A stretch of 64,000 nucleotides of DNA from Vanessa cardui (Eukaryota > Arthropoda > Insecta > Lepidoptera > Nymphalidae): contig NC_061134.1 in assembly GCF_905220365.1 (NCBI RefSeq), positions 1,503,001 through 1,567,000 of the forward strand. Reading direction: 5' to 3'. The position numbers were made by a program, and so were the translations under genes. Below, one piece after another: positions 59,001 to 64,000 of the stretch; the stretch's first letter is position 1, and the number at the start of each line of letters is the position of its first letter. Under the pieces are notes generated by a model. The model was given only the letters and a program-made list of their open reading frames with translations, did no database searches and was not told the origin of the DNA.

Positions 59001-62000
59001 GATAATATATTTGAATACCCAAGTAAAGTTGTTCCTTTATACCTAACTTATAATATATATTTGTATCAACAGGGAAGTGTATCTCCACCCGATGGTCCGC
59101 GACGCCCACGGGCGCAAGATGTCCAAGTCGCTGGGTAACGTGATAGACCCCGTGGATGTAGTCCGGGGTATCACCCTGGAACAACTTCACGCGCAATTAA
59201 TGGAATCTAATCTGGATCCAAAAGAAATCGAGAAGGCCAAGCAGGGACAGAAGCAAGACTATCCGAATGGTATTCCTGAATGTGGAACGGATGCCTTAAG
59301 GTGAGCAGATAGTACAGCACTTTATATGACTTTTCCTTCGTGGATTGTATAGTGCGACACAACTTAGGTGTAGCATCGGCAAAATTCGTAGAACCGATCA
59401 CATCCGACTTGAGTACGCTATCCTAAATTATCAATATTTATTTCTCATGCGAATATGATCTTTGCACAAACGTAATAACTTGTTATGTCATATGACCTAA
59501 TATATTCGTCAATTTGACACATCGATTTACATGCACTTGCTTTCTCTGACGTGAGAATCTATAGCGACGAATAGCGTCGAATGGCGCGATAGGCAGCTAT
59601 TGGTTGTGTAAATCGGCAGTAATCGGTTTTATTGTCATTCCATTGCATTTTCCGATGCTACATCTAATTTGTGTCGTACTATACATAGTTACGGGGAACT
59701 TTACTGTGTGATAAAGATGTTACAAAGGAGATAAAGGATCACTTGACTGATACAATTTTGAATCATTTGCGCTTGAAGCAGCTGATGTTTTTTTATCGTA
59801 TTGAAAATAAACTGCAAATAACAACAACAATAACAGCCTGTAAATTCCCACTGCTGGGCTAAAGGCCTCCTCTCCCTTTGAGGAGAAAGTTTGGAACATA
59901 TTCCACCACGCTGTTCCAATGCGGGTTGGTGGAATACACATGTGGCAGAATTTCTATTAAATTTGCCACATGCAGGTTTCCTCACGATGTTTTCCTTCAC
60001 CGCTGAGCACGAGATGAATTATAAAGACAAATTAAGCATATGAATCAGCGTTGCTTGCCTGGGTTTGAACCCGCAATCATCGGTTAAGATGCACGTGTTC
60101 TAACCACTGGGCCATCTCGACTCTAAAATAAACTGTATTTAGAGGATTTGGTCTTTTCAGGTTCGCGCTGTGCGCCATGACGCAGGGCCGCGACCTCAAT
60201 TTGGACATCCAGCGCGTGCAGGGCTACCGCTTCTTCTGCAACAAGCTCTGGAACGCCGACAAGTTCGCGCTCATGTACTTCCCCGCAGACACCACCTATA
60301 AGGTTAGCCATCACGTTGCTGCCGATTAAGATATTTGGCTCCGGCCAAAATACAGGAATTGAAGGATTTAGAGGCGAAATGGACATAATGTATTTGGACA
60401 TTTTATTTTGCATTGATGTTTAAAGACATCTTATATTTTGTGTTTTAGGTGGAGTTGACCATTGACAACTCTATGCAATAATAAGTAACTGTAAATAATA
60501 ATAAAAGAAGTCTTGTAATGTTGTCTTAAATTTTCGCGATTACACATTGAAATAAAACTAGTTATAACGGATTTGAATTGCGCATATTAATTATTTTTAA
60601 CATCCCGACGTTTCGAGCACTTTACAGCGTTCGTGGTCACGGGTAGACTAAGGTGGCATTTGTCTATTTGAAGAACAAAGGAAATATTATTTACAACTAC
60701 CGCCAACGATTTCTCAATTGTTTTCTTGAGTAACGTTCCGGAACGTTAAAAACGTCGGAATGTTAAAAATAATTAATATACGCGATTCAAATCCGTTATA
60801 GCTAGCTCTATTTCAGAAGTCTAGTATTTTAGAATTTCGTATACATATTACCTAATCAATATTTATCGAATGTTCTTATTCATATTCTAGGCACACCCGC
60901 CAACTCTTCCACCAGGACTGTCCTCAATGGACCGCTGGATGCTGTCAAAGTTAGCACTGGCAGTGCAGAAGGTCAACACTGGCTTCCAAACCTATGACTT
61001 CCCATCAGCAACAACCGCTTGCTATAACTTGTGGTTATATGATCTCTGTGATGTTTATTTGGTGAGTTTATTTATATAAAGTATTCATTATATTAATTTT
61101 CTAATGGTTACGATAGTCGAATGTGATTTCAAGTACTTTTGCTCACTTTTTATATTTTACGCCAGCTAGGCCCGCGTCTTGTAGGCGTTTGAATGTAACA
61201 AAGAAGAAATATTATTGTAATCTAAGTTACTCCTTATTATATCAGTTATCTGTCAGGGAAAATCCCGTCAAAATCGGTCCAGCTGGTCCAGAGATTAGCC
61301 GGAACAAATAGGCAGACAAAAATTGACAAAAATGTTATTTTGGTACCGTGTATAAGTACATATGCATTGAGTTTAAAAAGGCTATTTTAATATTACAAAC
61401 AGACATTCCAATTTTATTATATGTATAGATAGTAAGTGGTCACTACTTTGTCTGTGGAGATATTATATATAACAGAGCAGCATGTCCGAGCCCGTTTTTA
61501 AAAAACATGATGTCAGCATAGCTGACGTCACGAGTGTCAGAGTTTCGATCTTTAACCATTTTCGGTAGTATGAAATAAAACTGAGGAAATAATCCTCTCT
61601 GATTTATTCCAATATGAGACGGTCCGATCGCTCCGACGGCTCGACCATGTCTGTCGATACCGACGGGCGCTTGATCTTTTATAACAAGAATAGGTGGGTA
61701 GACTTATTCACTCAACATAACATCTGTTTACAAACACTAAAATATTTCAGACTAATTTAACATTTCAAAATTCACTAAAAATTATTAATTTAACAATCGA
61801 ACGGTTTCAAATTATTAAAACAATAATTTCTGGACACGTGTTTTTCTTAAATTCGTGTTTTCGGGTCGACATATATTATTATTTATTGTACAGACAAAAT
61901 AAGAACTTAGACAAAACATGTGCACAAATATATTTCTTCTTCCAGGAATACCTCAAGCCCGTGTTCGCTCAGGGGACAGAAGAGCAAAAAGCGGCGGCTC

Positions 62001-63294
62001 GCAGTACTCTCTACACCACGCTGGAGTATGGGCTCAAGCTGCTCAGTCCCTTCATGCCCTTCGTCACCGAGGAGCTGTACCAACGACTGCCGAGAGCGGA
62101 CAAGAGCTGTCCGTCCATATGCGTCGCGGAATATCCGACTGTAAGTGTACCTTAGTAAAATATAATGAAAAAAAAATTACTAGTGCTTACTAAAATGAAG
62201 TAAACACTTTATATTTGGTGGTAGGGCTTTCTGCAAGCCCGTCTGGGTAGATACTACCCACTCATCAGATATTGTACCTTCAAATAACATTATTCAGTAT
62301 TGTTTTATTTCGGATTGAAGGTTGAGTGAACCAGTGCAACGACAGGCACAAGGGACATAACATCTTAGTTAATGAATAGTGAATATTTCTTACAGCGCCA
62401 TTGTCTATGGACGGTGGTGATCACTTACCATCAGGTGGCCCATATGCTCGTCAGTCAACTTATACCATAAAAAGAAAAAAATCAATCACTCTCCTAGTCT
62501 TATGGGACTGAATCTGACGCCGGTCTGTGTCTGGTCTGTGTATCAGAACCATAAGTTTACACATCTATATTTATAAGCCTAATACATACTTTATTTTTTA
62601 GGAATCAGACACACCCTGGCGCTCAGAACAGCTGGAAGCAAACGTAGATACCGCTCTAAAAATTGTTCACCTTATCCGTTCAACGCGCTCCGAGTACAAC
62701 CTCACGAACAAACAAAAGACCACAGCGCATTTACTGATATCTGGTGACTTGCAAGAGGTCAGGGAACTGTTCAAGAAGTTGCAATCGCTGGCAAATAGCG
62801 AGCTCAGTGACGACCCTCCGCCGACTGGCTGCTCTATTTTAACTGTTTCGGATAAAATCGAAGTGCATTTAGTTCTGAAGGTAACTTCTAATATCATTAT
62901 ACATTATAGATAAAATATTTATATGTTGTACAACTCTTATATCTGAAAATATTTTTCTTTAATTTTTTTTTGAATAATAAAAAAGACATTCGAACAGATA
63001 AGAAAGGTTGAGTTCAAAATAAGTTTACTATATGCAATGTTTCATTAAAGTATATTAATATTAATTGTACATTCTCAGGGACTCATTGATCCAGTGAAGG
63101 AAATCACGAAATTGGAAAAGAAAAAAGATACTCTTACTCAAACTATCCATAAGCTACAACAAGCAATCAGTGCTGACGATTACATCACAAAGGTGCCGCC
63201 AGAAGTACAGAAATCCAACACAGAAAAGCTAACACAGTCTCAAGGTGAAATAGAACGCTTACAAGCAGCCATAGAGACTTTGAAACTTATGTAA
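46860..63294 (+). CDS. ValRS: Valyl-tRNA synthetase (cytosolic type), 18 coding exons, 1,035 aa
   Basis: Charges tRNA-Val with valine in the cytosol. Exons: 46860-47024, 48086-48253, 48732-48865, 49581-49739, 50928-51189, 51740-51870, 53051-53148, 54520-54644, 54798-54943, 55050-55242, 56934-57122, 58009-58115, 59073-59300, 60161-60302, 60891-61061, 61946-62140, 62602-62880, 63079-63294 (stop TAA). Frame is continuous throughout. Class I signatures: PPPNVTGSLHLGHALTNA with HLGH at 138-141, and GRKMSKSLGNVIDP with KMSKS at 641-645. The CP1 editing domain (about 297-465) shows VATTRVETMLADVAVAVHP and KMSPAHDVNDYE. DILFFWVARM, DTWFSAGLFPF and WYIRCDNM are family blocks. Anticodon-binding helices span about 750-960, and a C-terminal coiled coil starts at about 964. 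The N-terminus (1-60) is Lys/Glu-rich, without a GST-like domain or evident mitochondrial presequence. Confidence 0.97.
47025..48085 (+). other. ValRS intron 1
   Basis: 1.06 kb, AT-rich, no repeat or regulatory element recognised. Confidence 0.8.
48086..48253 (+). CDS. ValRS: ValRS coding exon 2
   Basis: Acceptor tgttctag, donor gtatgt, 56 codons. Encodes SGSMPDAYSPLYVEAAWYAW then WEKQGFFKPEYG, the usual entry into the class I core. Confidence 0.95.
48278..48582 (-). mobile_element. Short interspersed repeat (family B) in ValRS intron 2
   Basis: AT-rich 15-bp target duplication TATTATTTATTTATT at 48263-48277 and 48583-48597. On the minus strand it starts GGTGGTAGGGCTTTGTGCAA and ends in GGTTGGCGGACGAG-type sequence and a poly-A-like run. 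No clear box A/B, so its origin is open. Confidence 0.85.
48732..48865 (+). CDS. ValRS: ValRS coding exon 3 (HIGH motif)
   Basis: Acceptor gtttcag, donor gtatgt. Encodes FVMVIPPPNVTGSLHLGHAL, carrying the HIGH-type ATP-binding motif (HLGH). Confidence 0.97.
48866..49580 (+). other. ValRS intron 3
   Basis: AT-rich first half with a random-looking open frame (48990-49313). A distinct GC-richer stretch at about 49300-49500 (CACCTTTAACTTGGTGCTGG, GCCGGGGGAGCCCC) is unidentified. Confidence 0.6.
49581..49739 (+). CDS. ValRS: ValRS coding exon 4
   Basis: Acceptor ttcctag, donor gtaaga. Encodes MNGRTTLWNPGCDHAGIATQ, the conserved GxDHAGIATQ block of the active site. Confidence 0.96.
50420..50875 (-). 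mobile_element. RTE-type LINE 3' fragment in ValRS intron 4
   Basis: The minus strand reads KLKWQWAGHICRRTDNRWGK, VLEWRPRLGKRSVGRPQARW and DDIRKAAGRSWMRVAGE, the characteristic C-terminus of RTE ORF2, followed by MMMI-type 3' sequence. 5'-truncated, with stops upstream. Confidence 0.85.
50928..51189 (+). CDS. ValRS: ValRS coding exon 5
   Basis: Acceptor cctatgcag, donor gtaagc, 262 nt. Encodes LGSSLDWSRVRFTMDPSMCR and RANRLVNWSCALKSAISDIE, leading to the editing insertion. Confidence 0.96.
51395..51696 (+). mobile_element. tRNA-derived SINE family A in ValRS intron 5
   Basis: 13-bp target duplication TTTATAAAACAGT at 51382-51394 and 51697-51709. Starts GAGTCGAGATGGCCCAGTGA (box A), box B-like GATTCAAACCC, body ATTCTGCCACATGTGTATTC, ends GGCTGTTGTTGTTG. 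The best-delimited copy of the family. Confidence 0.92.
51740..51870 (+). CDS. ValRS: ValRS coding exon 6 (editing domain)
   Basis: Acceptor gaatgcag, donor gtacgc. Encodes the Thr-rich editing motif VATTRVETMLADVAVAVHP of the CP1 domain, which hydrolyses mischarged threonyl-tRNA-Val in known ValRS. Confidence 0.95.
51924..52584 (+). mobile_element. TACAGGGTTATTG DNA element, copy 2
   Basis: TIR of about 17 bases: left TACAGGGTTATTGGTAA, right TTACCAATAACTCTGTA. Flanked by TA on both sides (TA[TACAGGG...CTCTGTA]TA), compatible with a TA target. 661 bases, no transposase. Lies in ValRS intron 6. Confidence 0.82.
52590..52747. mobile_element. Small foldback element CACCGTAA...TTACGGTG
   Basis: 8-base TIR CACCGTAA / TTACGGTG, and an internal hairpin with 19-base arms (52608-52626, 52633-52651; core TTAGATTACAATCTG, one mismatch). 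Sits between two other elements. Confidence 0.6.
52773..52962 (+). mobile_element. Foldback element copy 3 in ValRS intron 6
   Basis: Perfect 13-bp target duplication CATAGACCAAAGT at 52760-52772 and 52963-52975. Same left end (GTTGTCTTAGATTTTCGCGA), shortened left arm, central palindrome around CACGGGTAGGGTCCGTG, right module TGCTCGAAACGTCGGGATG ending CTAGTTTTATT. Confidence 0.9.
53051..53148 (+). CDS. ValRS: ValRS coding exon 7 (editing domain)
   Basis: Acceptor atttttcag, donor gtaagg, ends in phase 1. Encodes YKHLVGKNLIHPFIKRKLPV and DEYVDMNFGT of CP1. Confidence 0.94.
53490..53806 (-). mobile_element. tRNA-derived SINE family A in ValRS intron 7
   Basis: Reverse copy: GTGTGTAAATTTCCCACTTC, GAGGAGAAGGTTTGGAACAT, and box B reversed (GAGCCCGCAATCATCGG). 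The end runs into GGCCGGCCCGGCTCAG; no clean target duplication seen. Confidence 0.85.
53832..54014. mobile_element. GC-rich element with CGCACACTGAG ends
   Basis: Left GCGCACACTGAGGCGCAACG and right CTCAGTGTGCG are inverted. CAACGCATAAC (left) / GTTATGCGTTG (right) repeats internally. A related GC-rich scrap (GCAATGCGATGCGTTGAGGC) occurs at about 54395-54490. No target duplication identified. Confidence 0.6.
54031..54312 (+). mobile_element. Short interspersed repeat (family B), full-length-looking
   Basis: Starts GTGGTGGTAGGGCTTTGTGC and ends CGTCCGCCAACCTATACCAT plus A-run. The reference copy for the fragments at 245, 7300, 11950, 48278 and 62216. In ValRS intron 7. Confidence 0.85.
54520..54644 (+). 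CDS. ValRS: ValRS coding exon 8 (editing domain)
   Basis: Acceptor aaattccag, donor gtaact. Encodes AVKMSPAHDVNDYEIGKKHN with the PAHDxxDYE editing motif. Confidence 0.95.
54798..54943 (+). CDS. ValRS: ValRS coding exon 9
   Basis: Acceptor ttttactag, donor gtaggt. Encodes GKKRFDVRREIVKELANANL then HAMVVPLCSRSKDVVEPMLK, returning from CP1 to the core. Confidence 0.95.
55050..55242 (+). CDS. ValRS: ValRS coding exon 10
   Basis: Acceptor tatttaaag (weak pyrimidine tract), donor gtagat. Encodes WYIRCDNM and IRDWCISRQLWWGHRIPAY, a hallmark of Ile/Val/Leu synthetases. Confidence 0.96.
55517..55871. mobile_element. GC-rich foldback element
   Basis: Ends CTGGCCACAGC (55517-55527) and GCTGTGGCCAG (55861-55871) are inverted. 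A second inverted pair TATGCCACAGC / GCTGTGGCATA lies inside at matching distance, and the centre is AACGCGCG ... CGCGCGTT around an AT run near 55745. Its extreme GC content is unlike surrounding intron DNA. Target duplication not identified. Confidence 0.6.
56090..56410 (+). mobile_element. LINE 3' end in ValRS intron 10
   Basis: A frame reads RTTTLWNQLSPAVFPNLYDM then GTFKKRAYSFLKGRQRTC, and 3' sequence GTGAGCCTCCTGCTCGTTTG ends in an A-run. This is a typical lepidopteran LINE ORF2 terminus; 5'-truncated. Confidence 0.75.
56934..57122 (+). CDS. ValRS: ValRS coding exon 11
   Basis: Acceptor aattttctag, donor gtaatt, 63 codons. Encodes DDDVLDTWFSAGLFPFAIFG. It joins exon 10 in frame with a family-typical spacing, so no exon is missing from the large GC-rich intron 10. 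Confidence 0.96.
57164..57582 (-). mobile_element. DNA element with AATAGGCTATTTGAC TIR, copy 2
   Basis: Reverse-oriented relative to 18746-19196, in ValRS intron 11. Ends AATAGACTATTTGAC and GTCAAATAGCCTATT. 419 bases. Confidence 0.85.
58009..58115 (+). CDS. ValRS: ValRS coding exon 12
   Basis: Acceptor attattacag, donor gttagt (the same unusual +3 T donor as exon 1). Encodes FYPGSLLETGHDILFFWVAR and MVFFGQRLMGKLPF. Confidence 0.95.
58265..58690 (+). mobile_element. RTE-type LINE 3' end in ValRS intron 12
   Basis: Broken frame reads TVRPAVLYGTECWA, RMDRLKNEYIRGTLKV, SWYGHVMRRNEEHIVRKVL and DCVRDDMAGRNVKSD, the standard RTE ORF2 C-terminus, with stops. Ends in an A-rich tail. Confidence 0.82.
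58770..59000 (+). mobile_element. tRNA-derived SINE (family C) in ValRS intron 12
   Basis: Box A-like TGGTCGAGTGG near the start, box B GGTTCGATTCC at 58832-58842, body TGTTGTCTTGGGTCTGGGTG. 3' end approximate. Directly follows the RTE fragment. Confidence 0.85.
59073..59300 (+). CDS. ValRS: ValRS coding exon 13 (KMSKS motif)
   Basis: Acceptor gtatcaacag, donor gtgagc. Encodes VRDAHGRKMSKSLGNVIDPV (KMSKS loop) and the helical stretch to PNGIPECGTDALR. Confidence 0.97.
59350..59681 (-). mobile_element. Mariner-like MITE copy 2 in ValRS intron 13
   Basis: Left TAGTGCGACACAACTTAGGT and right TGTGTCGTACTA form TIRs, flanked by TA at 59348-59349 and 59682-59683. Interior is reverse relative to 11583-11935 (shares TAGCGTCGAATGGCGCGATA) and lacks its hairpin. 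Confidence 0.82.
59815..60124 (-). mobile_element. tRNA-derived SINE family A in ValRS intron 13
   Basis: 11-bp target duplication AAAATAAACTG at 59804-59814 and 60125-60135. Reverse copy with AACAGCCTGTAAATTCCCAC, box B reversed GGGTTTGAACC and the box A end GGGCCATCTCGACTC. Its 5' boundary lies about 35 bases before exon 14. Confidence 0.9.
60161..60302 (+). CDS. ValRS: ValRS coding exon 14
   Basis: Acceptor gtcttttcag, donor gttagc. Encodes FALCAMTQGRDLNLDIQRVQ and GYRFFCNKLWNADKFAL, the stem-contact region after KMSKS. Confidence 0.96.
60518..60814 (+). mobile_element. Foldback element copy 4 in ValRS intron 14
   Basis: 12-base flanks AGAAGTCTTGTA (60506-60517) and AGAAGTCTAGTA (60815-60826) differ at one base. 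It has a full left arm (ACATCCCGACGTTTCGAGCA ... CACGGGTAGACTAAGG) and the interior seen in copy 1 (CTACCGCCAACGATTTCTCA). The right arm is partly deleted around AACGTTCCGGAACGTT. Confidence 0.87.
60891..61061 (+). CDS. ValRS: ValRS coding exon 15
   Basis: Acceptor catattctag, donor gtgagt, 57 codons. Encodes LSSMDRWMLSKLALAVQKVN and ATTACYNLWLYDLCDVYL of the anticodon-binding helical bundle. Confidence 0.96.
61150..61400 (+). mobile_element. LINE-tail-like repeat in ValRS intron 15
   Basis: CGTCAAAATCGGTCCAGCTG, AGAGATTAGCCGGAACAAAT and AGGCAGACAAAAATTG are typical of a widespread arthropod retroelement 3' end; 5' limit unclear. Confidence 0.5.
61946..62140 (+). CDS. ValRS: ValRS coding exon 16
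   Basis: Acceptor cttcttccag, donor gtaagt, 65 codons. Encodes EYLKPVFAQGTEEQKAAARS and LSPFMPFVTEELYQRLP. Confidence 0.96.
62216..62480 (+). mobile_element. Short interspersed repeat (family B) in ValRS intron 16
   Basis: GGTGGTAGGGCTTTCTGCAA to CAACTTATACCATAAAAAG; lacks about 30 bases in the middle relative to 54031-54312. No clean target duplication. Confidence 0.83.
62602..62880 (+). CDS. ValRS: ValRS coding exon 17
   Basis: Acceptor tattttttag, donor gtaact, 93 codons. Encodes ALKIVHLIRSTRSEYNLTNK, the last conserved anticodon-domain block. Confidence 0.95.
63079..63294 (+). CDS. ValRS: ValRS coding exon 18 and stop
   Basis: Acceptor cattctcag, stop TAA at 63292-63294. Encodes the C-terminal coiled coil (KEITKLEKKKDTLTQTIHKL ... 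SQGEIERLQAAIETLKLM) that contacts the tRNA elbow in known ValRS. Confidence 0.96.
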   Translation, partial: GLIDPVKEITKLEKKKDTLTQTIHKLQQAISADDYITKVPPEVQKSNTEKLTQSQGEIERLQAAIETLKLM

Positions 63295-63586
63295 TTATTT
63301 AGTTGTGGATGATAGCTAAATGTGTACAATTTTTACCCTATCCCTAAGATAATAGAAATGAGAATGTCTTTCAGAGGTTAAGTTTCTTAATATCTTCAAT
63401 GCAGTATATTGTATATAGAGCGATTTGCATTTATAAAGTCCACTACTTTAAAAATTACAAAGAAAAAGAAGATATTAAGTTTTTCATTTTTGGTTTTAGA
63501 AGACATAATTGTACATGTGTGTAAGATTTTGCAACTTAAGTTTATTGTGATTTTTTATCTCAAATAATTTATTTTCCATCTTTGAC

Positions 63587-63592
63587 AATAAA
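63587..63592 (+). terminator. ValRS polyadenylation signal
   Basis: AATAAA 293 bases after the stop, followed by a T/G-rich stretch (tggttttatg ... tgtttgattttt). It is the clearest polyA signal within the first 300 bases downstream of the ValRS stop. Confidence 0.6.
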
Positions 63593-64000
63593 TGGTTTTA
63601 TGCTTCATCAAATGTTTGATTTTTAGATTTTACAGGTGTATTAAATTATATGTAATTCCTCTGGGTTAAGTCACTTACTCAATTCAATCAGTCAATGATA
63701 CAATTAAAATTTAATAACCAGAAATAAAATAGATTACAAGAACAAATAAATATGATATTACTGGGAATAAAATGTAAATAAAATGCCAATAATTTGATTG
63801 GAAAGCCGTTTTTTATGTTTTGACGTGCTCTTGTATCATAAAAATTTAATTAAATTACCTAGAATAAAAAATATTAAAATATTTTATATTCTAGGTATAT
63901 TTATATAATAGTTATAATCAATACTACTGCAACGAAACATCAAATAAATTTTTACTGTTAAAAAAGTATGGCTTAAGCCAAAGGGTTTTAGCGTGGAGAA
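63593..64000. other. Downstream flank, no gene seen
   Basis: AT-rich, several further AATAAA words, and no open frame or repeat I recognise. Confidence 0.6.

Noticed and set aside
1..64000. CRISPR arrays, operons or bacterial-type elements
   Set aside because: The window is eukaryotic with spliced genes; repeats are dispersed and none is a regularly spaced array.

Overview
The window looks like nuclear DNA of a lepidopteran, most likely a nymphalid-type butterfly. The grounds are an AT-rich background, genes split into short exons by GT..AG introns, and dense lepidopteran-type repeats: tRNA-derived SINEs with box A/box B, RTE and Jockey/CR1-like LINE tails, hAT and mariner-like non-autonomous elements, and a foldback family. 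All exon borders were read by eye from splice signals plus continuity of reading frame. Family names rest on recognised protein motifs, not on any search.

Layout. Positions 1-22,000 hold no gene I can call firmly. They are AT-rich intergenic (or long-intron) DNA with LINE/SINE remnants, two inverted-repeat DNA elements, a small hAT element, and three weak coding/promoter candidates (about 5.0, 14.1 and 15.5 kb). Positions 22,089-35,303 (+) are an HPS4 homologue, the BLOC-3 subunit, in 10 coding exons and 843 aa. Its 6-kb intron 2 carries a composite hAT element. Positions 35.8-41.4 kb are intergenic, with a possible solo LTR and a perfect 117-bp palindrome just past the tra2 stop codon. Positions 45,753-41,411 (-) are transformer-2 in 7 coding exons and 265 aa. 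Positions 46,860-63,294 (+) are cytosolic-type valyl-tRNA synthetase in 18 coding exons and 1,035 aa. tra2 and ValRS are head-to-head with about 1.1 kb between start codons. The last 700 bases are the ValRS 3' UTR and nondescript flank.

The three genes are not a pathway. HPS4 serves biogenesis of pigment-type lysosome-related organelles, Tra2 is a splicing regulator, and ValRS is a housekeeping translation enzyme. The most notable non-genic signal is a family of four short elements (11.2, 41.0, 52.8 and 60.5 kb). They consist largely of a head-to-head inverted module, each flanked by its own 12-13 bp target duplication. The module contains a small stem followed by CGAAACGTCGG, which resembles the hammerhead-bearing terminal repeats of Penelope-like elements. 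That identity is an inference. Many other insertions also show clean target duplications, so their boundaries can be given to the base.
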